A stretch of 64,000 nucleotides of DNA from Wuchereria bancrofti (GCA_005281725.1 SSBO01000001.1:8088115-8152114), one strand, 5' to 3'. Shown: positions 36,880 to 50,559, counted from the stretch's first letter. The notes: generated by a model from the sequence alone, not told the origin. A program made the numbers and translations.

Positions 36880-38250
36880 CAGTTTGAGTCTCTTACGACC
36901 ATCCAATGCATACGTCAGAATTTCAATGCTTCTCACTCAATTAGCTAAAATTTCGATAGTTAAAATAAAATTCCGCTTGTTTCAGTTTAGCAGTGACACA
37001 ATGCAGAATGATGCTAAAATGAGGAAGAGATTGTCGCTTCAAATGCAAATATATATTTTAATGAGCAAAGTTAAAGTGAGCTTCGAAGTTGCAACCAACA
37101 AAAAAGAATTAGTTTAGGAAATTTTTACAAATCTTATTATCTAGTTGATTTGAGTGCTGGAGTTGCCTATTATTGTTTTACAGAAGCGAAAATGAAAACG
37201 AATTTAAAGGGAAACAGGATAAGTTCTCATGAATTCTAGATCAATTTCATTTCTCCTTTAAACTGAATAATCTTTATTCTATGCAAAAATAAAATATTTT
37301 TGGTGAAGAATTGATTTTATGATTTTTGGTGCGTTTTTCTTCAGAGTAGAAAAAGTGAAATTATAATTTCACTTTACATAAATACTTCAAAAAACATTTT
37401 TATGCGATAAATTTTGCTAAATTTTCAGTAACGCTCAGATTATTTTGCATGTTTTTAATTTTTGAAAGTTTTGCTACTGAAAATAATTTAACCGATGAGG
37501 ACGAATAACTAAATGCACCAATCAAATTTTGATTTAACTCACTGATAACTATGTCTTCTAGAAAGTTTTTGATTACCCTTTTTTTGCAAAGTTCTATGAA
37601 CTTTTTATGTGTTAGATAGTCGTTTTATAACTGAATCTATAAGTCTTAGACTGGAAAGATCTAATGTTCATTATTAGGATGCTCAATCTTCATAATAGCT
37701 CTTTGCTACTTCTGCAACGAAACGATTTTTAAGCAGTGTAAAGAAAATAGCGTAATGGTGAACTTATCAGAAAAATGGTAAATAAGCTCATTTCCACGAT
37801 AACATTGTATCACTGATGTACCCAATTTCCAAGTGTAGATTTAGAACAGTGATATTCTGCGATTTTTCAAAAAAAAAAACTTCATCATCAACAGATTGGG
37901 TTTGTTCGTACATTTAATATCACTATCCCTATCAGTAATGTCAGTCTTGTCATCCTCGCCAAGGTTCTAAGGAATTTTTAATAAACTTTTGCTTCTCTGA
38001 AAATTTGCTCAAAAACTATAGTTTCTATTAGGTTTTGCTGAGTGTGATCATCGTAACAATACGAATTCATAAAAATTGCCGGAAATAATCTCTGCGACGT
38101 TTCTAATAATATGACTGTGTCAGGAATGCATAATAGTTCGTCGTTGCAGAACATTTCCCGCATTGATATCACAATGAAAGAAAAATTGTGGATTTAAATG
38201 TAAACATATATTTTAATAACAGAAATCAAAGTTTTATGAGTTTCGAAGTT
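36880..38250. repeat. Inverted/direct duplication cluster, right side
   Basis: 36880-37030 is the inverted partner of 33060-33270, 37310-37670 of 31460-31860, and 37680-38080 of 33350-33830. In addition 37020-37100 and 38160-38250 are direct repeats of each other (shared ATATATTTTAAT and TTTCGAAGTTG). The block order differs from the left side, so the cluster was rearranged after duplication. ORFs 36884-37117 and 37978-38172 are fragments of these blocks. Confidence 0.65.
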
Positions 38251-38310
38251 GTAACTTTCCTTTCTTAATAATTGAAAAAGATCGGTAATTTAAAATAGCG
38301 GATTGCAATG

Positions 38311-38428
38311 CAGAACCAAAAATGAAAGCTGAATAATTTGCGGAATGAATGGCAAAGTGAGCATCAGATTAATTTTTCTTTTTTTTTTGTTTTTCTTTTT
38401 TTGTTTTCAGCTTTCATTTTTGGTTCTG
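38311..38428. repeat. Perfect 22-bp hairpin with T-rich loop
   Basis: Arm 38311-38332 (CAGAACCAAAAATGAAAGCT plus GA) is exactly complementary to 38407-38428, separated by a 74-base loop dominated by T runs. No flanking target-site duplication was recognised. Confidence 0.85.
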
Positions 38429-39870
38429 TTACCTTAACTGGCTCGTTTAATTCTTTATATAGAATATTGGTTTACAGCAAAGGTGTATTCTTAGAGTGAT
38501 AAAAAATGGAAGAGATTAGTTGAAAGGTTAGTTGAAACAGCTAACAAACGAGGTTAGTTGCACAAAGAAGTGGTCTTTAATCTAAGTTTGGCGGTTGAAC
38601 TGGAAAATATTAGCAATAAAACAGGGAGCAATTATCAACATATTTGTTCTCTGTCGCACATATTCTTTGTTAACAAATTATAACATTTTAGACAATGCAA
38701 ATTAGGCTCAATTACAATTACATGAATTTTGCATGGTTTTGGATGTTGTACTCTAGAAAAAAATTATATTTGTTTAAGGAATAAGACATCTTATGGATTT
38801 AATTCCAGTATATTATGATTCAGTTTTTCCGACAAGGCTTATCCAAACTGTACTGTTCAATATTTGCAAACCTTCAGGAAAGTGAAAAATTGAAACAAAT
38901 CAAATTGCATGAAATATGATTTCTTTTATTAAATATATTTTCTGTGTTTGCGTCAAATAACTGACCGAACATTTTCATAGTGTACATAAAATAAAGTGAT
39001 CAATTCTCTTGTCACTTATTATATTTGTCATCGAATTACGGCGACGTCGGGTAAAATTAAATTTTCTTTGCTATTCTTTTTTATTTATCTTCTGCAGCAA
39101 AATACCGGTATTGATATTTTGACTTCTGTACATTTGTTTATTTATGAAATATTAAGGTCAAATAGTTACTACATTTGAAATTAACCTAATCAAATGATTC
39201 AGGAATCCTTCAAACTGACCTCGAACTAGTTAATTATCTCGGTATTTAATAGCTACGATGTGAAAGATAAGTTTGGATTAACCATTCTTCTCATAAATGA
39301 TTGAAGACTAAAGTAAATTAAAATTTTTATTACTTGCAGGAAGAAATAAAAAATAATTCTTGTTAAAACAGTTCTTTATTTTTAATTAATAATTGATGAT
39401 ACGGTATTGTGTTTACGGCAAATTTTTGAAATGAAAAAATATCACTTTGTTTTGAATAAATGTATGAGACATCCTGATCTGATGAGACAACACCTGTATG
39501 ATAACCGAAATTATAAACTTGAAAAGGGTGAGTTTAAGTACTATAAAGTTAAGTGTTTTTCACACAGGGTTTATTTTAATTTACAAACATTCTATATACA
39601 TGTAAAGAGAGAGAGAGAGAGAGATAGAGGAGGAGAGAGAAAAAGGAATATCTATAGATAATCCGAGTCGCAAAAATAATTCTGCGTCGCGTTCCTCAAT
39701 CGCATAAAAATTCCCTACATCTTCTGCTAATAATTTCATAAGTCCAATCAAATAGTCGCTTCCATTCAAACCAATCAAATTCCACCCAAAATGCAAATTC
39801 GCTACATGGTGGTTAGAGTTACTTAAATTTATCAGAAATTTGTTAATAAATTTCGTGGGTAATTATTTCA
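38429..39870. other. Intergenic region 5' of DDX24 gene
   Basis: AT-rich with a GA microsatellite at 39607-39640. ORFs at 38996-39178 and 39407-39661 lack protein-like features. The DDX24 promoter should lie near its end. Confidence 0.5.
39607..39640. repeat. GA microsatellite
   Basis: Interrupted GA run, about 250 bases upstream of the DDX24 start codon. Confidence 0.8.
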
Positions 39871-39871
39871 G
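39861..39871 (+). promoter_or_regulatory. Probable trans-splice acceptor of DDX24 gene
   Basis: AATTATTTCAG ends 32 bases upstream of the ATG at 39904 with no obvious donor exon before it, fitting a spliced-leader site. Confidence 0.5.
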
Positions 39872-39903
39872 ATTTAGTCCATTTTACTATATAATTCAAT
39901 CAA

Positions 39904-42900
39904 ATGCCAAAAATTATTAGTGGTAATGGTAAATGGAAAATGGTGAATATTCCTGGTGAATGTATCACTGATGATAATTTCACATTTCTTTCATCATTTG
40001 AAGAATACATACCAATGTCGATCGAAGAACATAATGATGGAAAGAATACAATGGTATATTTCTTTTTTTCTCAATTTTTTCCATTGGTTTATGCAGCATA
40101 TATTATAGAGTGAGGTGATAATATTTGTTATAATGGAAAAGATGTTGTAGGTTTCAAATATGGATCTATTACTTTTAATCATTCAAATATTGTAGGAAGC
40201 TATTCGAATTAATTAAGATTTAATACCGTTTTGAAGATTATGAATTCTTAAGACAGTCGGATTAATCCATTTCTTTCCTCTTTTTCTACAGTATTAAGAT
40301 TGAAAATGAGGTATGAAATTGTTTACTTTTAGTAGTATGATAAAGGAATACCAATAATTTTTTTATCACATTAATTTTCTTACTATTTGTTTATTTATTC
40401 TTTTCCACATTTATTCTATTAATTTCTTGCTTTGAAAAATTGTAGAAGAAGAAGAACGCGAAAAAGAGGAAAGTAACCGATGCACTTGTTGAATCTGAAA
40501 CGAATAATGACCACACATTGAAGAAGATGAAGAAGAATAAAAAAGGGAAAAAGCTGGAGAAATTTAATGAGACTGTGGTTGCAAAACAGGTAGATTTATA
40601 TGATTCAAGATGTATCAAGTTATGTTGACAGGGTTTTTAAGGGAAAGGATTTACTATGAATGTAAATGTTTACCAGTTCCTAATTCGGAGTTTTTGGTAT
40701 TCTGTCATACAAATGTTTCCGCTGGTTTTTCTTTTAATGGTACAATCAAGAAGATTATGTCAGAGTTATATAGCAGGTTAATCCATTGAATAAGAAAAGT
40801 TTTCATATAAATTCAGAAGGTATTGCAATTTTAAAGGTTTCCATTGCGAAGAGGGAAGGAATAAATGGTGGCATTGGTTTTAATAATGAAGAAATTGGTA
40901 CATATTTCTTTTTTGTTTCCATTTCTTAAAAACATTTCTTATTGCTTTTCTCGTGTTTCTTTTTCAACAACTTAATGTTGTTTTTTTCGAGCAATATATT
41001 GCTTTATTATGTTGCTATTTCAAGAATATGATTGCAGATGAGTTGCATGGAAAAAAAGACGAGATTGCAGATATGTCGGGTTGGATAAATCTTTATATTT
41101 CTGATGCAGTTTTAAAAGCTGTTGCTGATATGGGGTATTTTTCTTTTTAACTTTTTGGATTGCAGAAGAGTTGATGAATTTTTTGAAATATTCTGGGTAA
41201 TGGTAATGTAAAATTGATACTATAAAATATTATAGGTTTACTGAGCCGACGGAGATACAGAAACTTGTCATACCAAGCGCTGTTAGAGATCGCTTTGATA
41301 TTATTGGAGCGGCAGAGACGGTAAAGTTTGACTTTTTCTACTTTTTTAACGAGTAATCCATAGAAGTTTTTTGTTGATGAAAAGTTTGTGAGTTTATTAG
41401 TTTAAGAGACGATTATTTCCATTACATCCTCATTTGCAAGGTGTCTCAGTTATTAATTGTCTCATTTATATTCTCAGAATGGTCATTTATTCTCATAACA
41501 TGCTGTCCAATGTAGGATGGTCGTAATCTCATTACATGCCGTGCAGTGGTTTGCTAGCATATAATAAACATATAATTAAGTGTTACGGATCCTTTTTTCG
41601 TTGATCGAATTTAGCTTTTATGCTAAACTATGCAGTTGTCACAAAACCATACATTTACAGGGAAGTGGGAAGACACTGGCGTTTGGTGTGCCTGTTGTTG
41701 AGCATCTTTTAGCAAATCAGTCATTTCTGGAAAGTAGTGGACAAAAAAAGGGCATTAGAGCTCTCATTCTTGCGCCAACTCGGGAACTGGTGATGCAAAT
41801 TAAGAACCACATCGATGCTTTGCTGAAGTATACTCCGTTCAAAGTAATTATCACGTTCTTTTCATAAATTGATAGGTTTAAGTTTTTATTTGATCCTATC
41901 TTGAACCATTCTCATGTCCCTGAAATGAAATAAACATATAATACAGTGAAGGCATTGCTAAGCTCGACATCTCTAGGCTCAAAAGATTCGAGACAAAGTA
42001 TTTATTTCGATAAGCCACTGGAATATAAATTAATCAAACAGTCTTGTTTCTTCTGTAATAAATTTTTTTTTAAAGGAATCATTCCGTTTGTATCCTGAAT
42101 AGCCTTCAGTTCATATCCAGCCTGTGATAATTTTCGGTTTGGTTTAAGATTATATCGGGTAATAATTTTAAAAAGTTGGGTAACTAGATTTCAAATTATT
42201 TTCATTACTTTTATTTTGCAGGTCGCATCTGTTGTCGGTGGTCTTTCACTGCAAAAACAAGAGCGTATATTAAAATATGTTCCCGAAATCGTTATTGCTA
42301 CTCCAGGACGACTTTTAGCCTTGATGAGATCAGCTGAAGCTGACAGCTGTCTTTCTGACTGGTCCCACTTACAATGTCTAGTAGTTGATGAGACTGATCG
42401 TATGATTGAAAAAGGACATTTTGAAGATCTGCAACATATTTTAGATACCCTAAGGAAGTGAGTATGTAAAATTTTCCATCAAAATATTGCTTAAGGTAGT
42501 GGGTTCTTTGTACGAATAAATTAATAAAACTAGAAGATCAGGAATGATCTCATTTCTGAAGTATGTCTTAACTTCCAGAAGATTTTATTCATTGTTCGAT
42601 CGACCCAATGCTCCATCTAGTCATAATGCAACTGAATGCTGAATATAACCAATCATTGATTTTCCTAAGAAAGATAATATAATCAACCGTTTGTTCTATT
42701 TACTAATATTTTTCGAGAAATACAATTAAACTTTTACAGAAATACATCTAAGAAGCTCCAAACTTTTGTATTTTCTGCTACGCTTACCTATACTCACCCT
42801 GTGCCTAAGAAGCGCGGTGGTGTGAACGCTGATAAAATGGACACAGATGAAAAAATCAGTAAGTTCTTTCGAACTGTCAGTGCTAGAATTATTAGTGTCA

Positions 42901-45900
42901 AGTCATCTTTTGCCAAAATAACATGATTATTCATATCTTTAGTCTGATGCATTTGCATACTGGATATATCAATTATTAAGGTGTTCATGAAACAGTTCGT
43001 TTATTCTGCTTCACTTTTTTTTTGTTCATTTTCACTTACCGATCGGCGATTTCTTATCTCTCTTCTTTAGGCAGATTGATTGAAATCACCGGAATACGAA
43101 AAGAAAAGCACAGAATTATTGATATTACTGGTGAAAAAGGTACAGCTAGGACAGTCGTAGAAGCGCGGATTAACTGCAATAATTTGTTGGAGAAGGTACA
43201 GTTCGTTGCGGATTACATTCTCTTTTGGTTTTTCGCCGATAATGATAATGATTTCTTTTATGCTGCTTGTAAACATTGATTCAGGATACCAATCTCATAT
43301 ATCTATTAAGTCGTTATGGTGGGCGAACATTGGTATTCACGAATTCAGTCGATGCATCCAGAAGATTACATGGAATCTTAGAAAAGGTAAAACGAGAGTT
43401 GTTTTCTTCTTATTGCATAAGAATAGTTTAAAAAAAAGAATCATACAAACTCTGACATGTTTTTATGTTCTTTCTTCTTAGCTTTATTACTATGGTTTGA
43501 TTATTTTCTAGCTTGAACATAAACCTGTTCCACTGATGTTGCATGCGAAAATGATGCAGAAGAAACGTTTAAAAAACTTGGAAAAGTTCGCTAGTAAGCC
43601 TTTATTTCATTTATTTATTTTTTTGTTTAGTTTAAATCGATTCTTGCTGTAGTAGTGGTGGATTTTCATTACTGTTTTCAATATGAAATTTTTTGAATTT
43701 TTAGTGGAGGAAGATTCTGTTTTACTTGCAACTGACGTAGCTGCGCGTGGTTTGGATATTCGAGATGTTCAACATGTCATTCATTATCAAATACCAAAAA
43801 CTGCTGAAGTAAATGTTAAAGTTAAGCAAATGATTGATTTAAGTCTTGAAGTATCTAATTAATGTGTCATCTGACAGAATTTATATCTCAGCCACTTGAT
43901 GCTTTGCTCGATTATGATTGGTTGATATGCAACACTGAAATGTGTTGCATATCATTACTTTTTAAAGTTCAGCAATTTCTCGAGCAAATGAACTTTGGTT
44001 CATTTGCTCGAGATTCTTATCATTCTCTATAACTCAATAGTAATGATATGTTTCACTATTTTCTATCTCTATAACTTTTAATGTCTTGTAGCTTTACATC
44101 CATCGATGTGGTCGTACAGCACGTGCAACGAAAGAAGGACTTGCAATTTTACTTATCGATTCTCAAGATGTTTTTTATTACCAAAGAATTTGCAGAAATT
44201 TGAATAGAGGTTAGTTAATGTTCCTTGTTTCACATCTTTTACTACGAAATTTCATCTGATTTGGAATTTTTCGTGAAATGAGTAGTCTAAAATTGGATAT
44301 TATGATTTAATTTTATTAAGAAATTCTAGCTCGGGACTTTCATAAGTGGGTTACTAGGGGATCAAATATTGTAGGATTACTTCTGCTTATATTCCTATAT
44401 CTTTCTCTTTTTGTTAGAATTTCTATAAATAAGTTTGTAAAGTTTCCTTTTGAAAATGATATGAAGAATTTTAATAGAGAAGAAACGATGTTTTCTACGA
44501 AGTAGCTGTTTCAAAATGTTGATGAATTATCTAAAAGTAAAGATTGCAATATAAAGATATTGCAATTATTCGAATAAAGATGTTCCAATTCCAAAAACTT
44601 TATTGGGATATGAATCAGTGTTAACGAAAAAACGTTTGAATTTAGAAAAAGAATTTCCTATATTTCCACTCGATTCACCTGAACTATATGCCATTTTGAA
44701 AAAACGAGTTGAAGTTGCAACAGCAGTCGAAGCGTTAGATCATCGATTGAAGAAGGTGAAAGTTAACAAAGGAAAATTTTTTTTCAAAAACTTTTCGGTA
44801 ATATCCGTATTGTATCTCATCACGTTATCCAAACATATTATTATCCAATGGGAATATTTCATGATTTGCTTGTAATATATATAAATTTTAATATTTACTT
44901 ATTAGTTGGTTCATTTGTATGTAGCTTTTATTCCAGCTTAATTTCTTAGCATCTTTGTTCCAACAACGCACAAATAGTCTTTATTTTCCAATAATATATA
45001 CTTGTATGTGCAATCGATACAATTGCTTGCATAAATTTATAGATGCATTCTAAGCAGACATGGTTTGAGAAAGCAGCAGCAAGTGCAGATTTGGATTTGG
45101 ATGGAAGGTTTTTTTTTTTTAAATGATAGTTGTGATTTAGCTCTTCGTTTAAGTTTAAAGAAGAGATTTTTGCATTGTATTGAATTTTAAAATAGGATTG
45201 GAGCTTGACTTTTTTTTATGGAAATAGGCTTTTAAAATGAAAAATGTTGATTCTGATAGTGGTAAAAAAAATCCCAATGTGATGTACTTTGCATTGTTAA
45301 TTGTAAGTTTTTGTTAGGTATTGTTGAGGTTATTAGTTCCACATGTATATGAAACAGTTTACTTTTTTGTTAATTTACATAGATTCCTTTAGTTAGAGGA
45401 ATTAACAGTGTGTTTTCGTTTTTGTTGAGAAGAAGAGTTTTTCTTGATACTGATTTTTATTTTAGTGGATACAAAAAGAACGCTACGGCAGAAATGATTG
45501 AAGATCTGCGAAAAGAGAAGAAAGCATTATTGACACAGTTGAATCGTTTATTGTCACAGTCACTGCCGGCCAATTGCGTTCATGTCAAGGTAGGATTTTT
45601 CTCTTGAACATGAAAGCCCTCATTACTGATTATTGAAGTTGTTTTCGTGATGGTATTTAGTGGCTGATAAAGTTTTTGAAATAAATAAGGTATTGAAATG
45701 AAATATACACTTCATTGTTTGTGTTACATTGCTTTAAACTGTTTTAAAAAATTCGCACTTCTTTGTATTCATAGTTTATGCATGATTCTTCATGTTGCAT
45801 GCATAAACTGCTTTATATAAAAGCAGTAATTCGGTTGTACTCTACCAAAATGTATAATAATTATTTAACTTTTGGTAATTTATCGACTTTTCCTTTTCAG

Positions 45901-46080
45901 AAAACTCGCTACGTGACTGCGGAAATAGCCTCAAATTACGGCAGATCACCGACGCAAAGTGCAATTGCATCATTGACTGAAAATATGGCGCATGAGGAAC
46001 TGTTAAAGAAGAAATGTAGAAGTGTTTTCGTGCACCATCTCAATACCTCAAGAAAGAAAAGAAAACAAATAAAAAGATGA
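39904..46080 (+). CDS. DDX24: DDX24/Mak5-type DEAD-box RNA helicase
   Basis: Seventeen exons in consistent phase: 39904-40053, 40446-40589, 40837-40897, 41038-41134, 41236-41320, 41661-41843, 42222-42457, 42740-42858, 43071-43195, 43285-43386, 43512-43593, 43705-43808, 44092-44209, 44580-44755, 45043-45107, 45466-45589, 45901-46080; 716 residues. The N terminus GKWKMVNIPGE matches the DDX24 start region; a Lys-rich nuclear signal follows (51-98). Helicase motifs: Q motif FTEPTEIQ (152-159), I AAETGSGKT (176-184), Ia PTREL (218-222), Ib TPGR (267-270), II DETD (296-299, not DEAD), III SAT (331-333), V TDVAARGLD (471-479) and VI HRCGRTARA (500-508). The HRxGRTARA form and the VEKGHF-like IEKGHF after motif II are typical of DDX24/Mak5, which act in large ribosomal subunit maturation in the nucleolus. 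The C-terminal tail is basic (RKKRKQIKR). Exons 3 and 14 use weak AAAG acceptors and are the least certain. The third ORF frames nearby are shadows. Confidence 0.94.
43924..44050. repeat. Nested palindromes in DDX24 intron 12
   Basis: Three perfect inverted pairs: GATATGCAACAC (43924-43935) with 43942-43953; CTCGAGCAAATGAAC (43979-43993) with 43998-44012; and CATATCATTACT (43948-43959) with 44039-44050. The last pair encloses the second. Confidence 0.9.
44543..44566. repeat. Short perfect hairpin in DDX24 intron 13
   Basis: ATTGCAATAT, 4-base loop AAAG, ATATTGCAAT, ending 13 bases before the weak AAAG acceptor of exon 14. Confidence 0.85.
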
Positions 46081-49000
46081 GATTCTGTTAAATAATGCAT
46101 TTTTCGGTTTAATTCGTTTAGTTCTAATTAGTAAAGAATGAAAAGTGGAATACATCACTATCCTCTTCCGTTTTTTTTTCACGTCATTTTATGTCGTATC
46201 TTCCAGAAAAACTTAGCATTTACTAATTTGGTGAAACTGAATTTTAGAAGTGACTGCTTGTGGCAGTCGTTAGTATGTTCATTTGCATTTTCACAGTAGC
46301 GATTATATAGGAAGTCTTATATTTTTGCTGAGATTCAGCAATGCATGTCTAGTGAACAGGCTCATTTGATATCGCTATCATATATATATTAGCAAACATT
46401 ATCAGGAAATGCTTAGTGAAGTTCTACATTTCCATCATTGCTTATTGAGAAAAGATCGCATAGAATGGACAAAAGAAAAATGTGAAGTTAAATTTTTTTA
46501 ATGTGATGGTAGAAATATTCAAGCGTGGTACGTATCGTGTTTGTCAAGTGGATTGTTGATTTTATTTATAGTTTCCAGCCAACAACAGTTGTATTCTAAT
46601 TGTTGATTTCTTTTATTTCAAATTTAAAATATTAATGAAAAAAAAAATTTGGTTCAACTTGTTGCTTCTTTTAACACCAATAATTAATCATGCATATTTT
46701 ACTTTTTTTTGTGTGGGAATTTTTCGATGAAAAAAAAGATTTTTTTTGTAGAGTTTTAGATAATTTGGTTTTTTGGAATTTTTTTTTTAATTATACAGAA
46801 TTATAGGTAAAATTGGAAGAAAAGTTTGATCATAATGTATGATTGGGATGAAAGGAATATGTAAATGAAGCAATAGAAACAAATATGAGAGGAAGTGAGA
46901 TGGATAGACGAATGAACGTCTGGCGGGTATCTATGATTGCCAAAAATGATGAGACAAATGATTGGGACAGATATGGGGGCGATAATAATATGATAAGACG
47001 CTGTTTAAGAAAATGATAAAGCAACAGGGAGAGAGATAGTGGAAAGTGGTACGTTGTAGTGTTCTTTGCAGTGTTTTTTAAATTCAGAAAACAAGACCAT
47101 GTGAAATTTTACATCAATGTTAAAGTTTTATTTGTTTAGCAGTTCCTTATTGCAAGTGATAAAAGCAAAAAATAAAGAGTATGAAGAGAAAAGCAGTGAT
47201 TTTTTTTTGAAAAGAAAAATAAGAAAAGATCGATAGATTTGCATAGATGCGCGAAAGAACAATTGAGTGGATCAAAAATTCAGGTAAGTCAAAATAGTTC
47301 TTCGATATTTTTGTAACATTCATTTTACCGCTTCTTTAAGTGATTCAAAGCTTGCATTCCGAAAAACCTGAAGCAAGTAGTGATTGCACATTATTCTGAT
47401 AAGAATAATTGTTGATGTATGCAGAAAAATATATTTATTTATTTTGTTTGTTTTATGTATTTATATCATTTATATTTTGGCTTGTGTTTGTTGTGAAATT
47501 TCTTGAAAAATAAAATAACATTATATGATAAAAGGTATATAGAAGAGTTATTCTTTTTGGTAATTTCTTCAATTTTACCTTATGTTTATGGTTTAACAAG
47601 TAAATTAACCTGTAGCATATTTTAATTTTATGTAATAATTATTCGACAAATGGAATGTATGAAAAGACGGCAATCAAAATAAAATTGCATATTTATCTTC
47701 TCTCTTTCCCTCCATTAATTCTTTCATTTTATAAAATTATATTTATTCATTTCCTATCATTCGGCTAGTTTTTCATCTAATATTTTAATGTAGGAATGTG
47801 ATCATCATAATACTGTTACACCTTTTATTTTATAGAAAGAAATTTAAAAAATTACCAGAAAGTTCTTTCCTTTTTTCTTCCATTCATAATAAATATATTA
47901 CAAGTAATTAAAATGTATTGCAATGAATTAGTTTCGATATGAGTACGATGAAATTGAATTAAATTTAAAAAATACAATTAAATTTCAACCTTTCATTTTA
48001 CCTCTTCTTTTATCACAGAATCTCTTTTATCACATAATAATTCACCATACAAATTTATAACATTTATTCGTATCATACGGCTAGATTGTTAATAAATGAG
48101 GATTAAACAGAATGAATTTAGAGCACTTAAAAATGATGTGCAGTTGTTCTAGCAATATGCATGCCGTCATGCAATTATGCAGACAATGTGCATGCCCTGC
48201 ATACATGTGAGTAAATTCTGATAAACTGTTTATACCTTATCAATTAATGATAGCGGGAAATCATAACATTGCACTGCTACTAGCAAATCAGTAATAGATG
48301 AAGTGATAAGGATCCTATCAAATATACAATCCAAATAAGACCAAAATTTCAGTTTATTTCAACATTTTTATTTATTTTTGTATAATTAGTCAATAAAAAA
48401 GTAATTTAAAAAAAGTGATTTATGATCAGTTGTAAAGATGCGAAAAAAAAATTCAATTAATTTAGTAAAAATTGTTATCAATGAATTGCTATGAATAATG
48501 TGTGTGCTTCTAACATAAGTATAAGCTTGTGATATGGTTGGTGACGTGTTGGCTTAAATCGTAAAATCATTTTGTAATTAATTGATAAAAGTAAGAAAAA
48601 TTTCTAAAAAAAAAAAATAAAAATAGAAAATAAAAATTTCCGAATATCTGCATCACAATACAAAAATTGTTTTTTGATGAACCAATATAGATAGATTGCC
48701 AAAAAAGGAAAAATAAGTAAAACCATTTTCACATATTTTAACGATGGCTTTTAAAAATATAAATTTATTTTTGAAGTAATCAAAGATCAACTAATTCACT
48801 TATTAAAACAAAAACGTTTTTAATATATTTGATTTTTATATATGTTTTTTTCTCTTGTTTTGTTTGCTTTTCTCTTAATTATTTGTAATCCTAATTTACT
48901 GTTCAATAAGAATGATAAAACTGTGAAAGATTTCCTTTCCCACATTAATCATCATTCTTTATCGTTATTGTTAAATCAATTCATAGAGTGAAATTTTAAT

Positions 49001-50173
49001 TCCTTATTTTTGTTATTATATTTTTGAAATAATATATTTGAAATTTCAATGAACCAGAATTTAATTTAGCCTTTGAACTTTCGAATTACGTCTTTCCTTG
49101 CCTTTTTTTCGTCTTTTAAATAATTTTATAAACCATGTACAAATATCATAGTGTAATTTTTTGCATCTGATTCTATTGCGCAACAAATAAATTAGTGAAT
49201 AGACATGGAAGGAAAAAGACGAAAAATTTTTCGTCTAAAAATTATTTGCTTTTCTTTTGATGGAAAAAAAGAAAACAAATAAATTCATTTGTAAAATGCT
49301 TGCTGACATATTTGTGTAATTTGCTTTAAAAGACGGAATATTTTATAAATTATTGTTAAGTCAAATTATGATTGAAAAAGTGGAAAAAAACAAATGAAAA
49401 TATTATTTAATGATGACTTTTTTATTCTTATTTTAAATTTCTTTAAAAAATGTCAGATTTATTTTCATTTACCAGATTAGTCCTTATCAGCACTCATTTA
49501 TGTTCCGTCTCTGATATGTTTTATTTTATCAGTGTACTTATTAGCTGTTATTAGTAATAATCCGTAATTACCATAACGTTAACTAAAATAATTTTTTATT
49601 ATATATATTTGAACCTCTCTATTGATCGAATCAATGTATATTCCTAATGCCAAGGAATATTTTCATTTTTCTTTTACTACTAAAATTTTTCATTTTTTAT
49701 CAATGATTTTGATTAAATGATATACGCATGCGTTGAATATATTTGACATTTAATGCCTAAATTATTATGCTTGGATACTATGTAAGGATAAAATTTAGGG
49801 TTTTTGAAAAAATTATATTAGAAAAATTGATTCATTTAAATTAACTTATATAATTTTCAGTAGAAAATTACTAATTTTTAGTTGAAGAAATAAAAAATTG
49901 TTTGAAAATTTAGAAAAAGAAGAGAGATTAATACAATTTTGATAAATGATAGTAAATGGATTGTGATATTGTTTGAATGTAAAAAGGGTGAAATGAAGTT
50001 AAAATGACATCTGCTTGTTCGAAATGATGTTAAAGGGTGATAAATAGTGGAGGAAAAAAAAGCTGATTATTTGAACGGTGATTGAAATTAAAGCGGAGAT
50101 GGCAGAAAGGATGAAGCGCTAGGGAGAAGGAGGATGATGGAAAAAAATTTTAAATTAATGTTATCTTCATCAT
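46081..50173. other. Gene-poor region downstream of DDX24
   Basis: Holds the DDX24 3' UTR at its start (AATAAT about 13 bases after the stop; no canonical AATAAA close by). The rest is AT-rich. One small exon-like frame at 47247-47283 is listed separately. The ORF at 46830-47024 is not convincing. Confidence 0.5.
47247..47283 (+). CDS. Possible isolated first exon
   Basis: ATG followed by RERTIEWIKNS and an ideal donor CAG-GTAAGTC at 47281. The local sequence is less AT-rich than its flanks. No downstream exon could be paired with it; it could be an upstream exon of a gene to the right, or chance. Confidence 0.2.

Positions 50174-50559
<386 letters not shown>

Noticed and set aside
42794..42988. 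Minus-strand ORFs across DDX24 exons (42794-42988, 43067-43276)
   Set aside because: Shadows of the plus-strand helicase exons.
43561..43593. Suspected one-base frameshift in DDX24 exon 11
   Set aside because: Recounting gave an 82-base exon (43512-43593) whose phase fits both neighbours, so the frame is intact.
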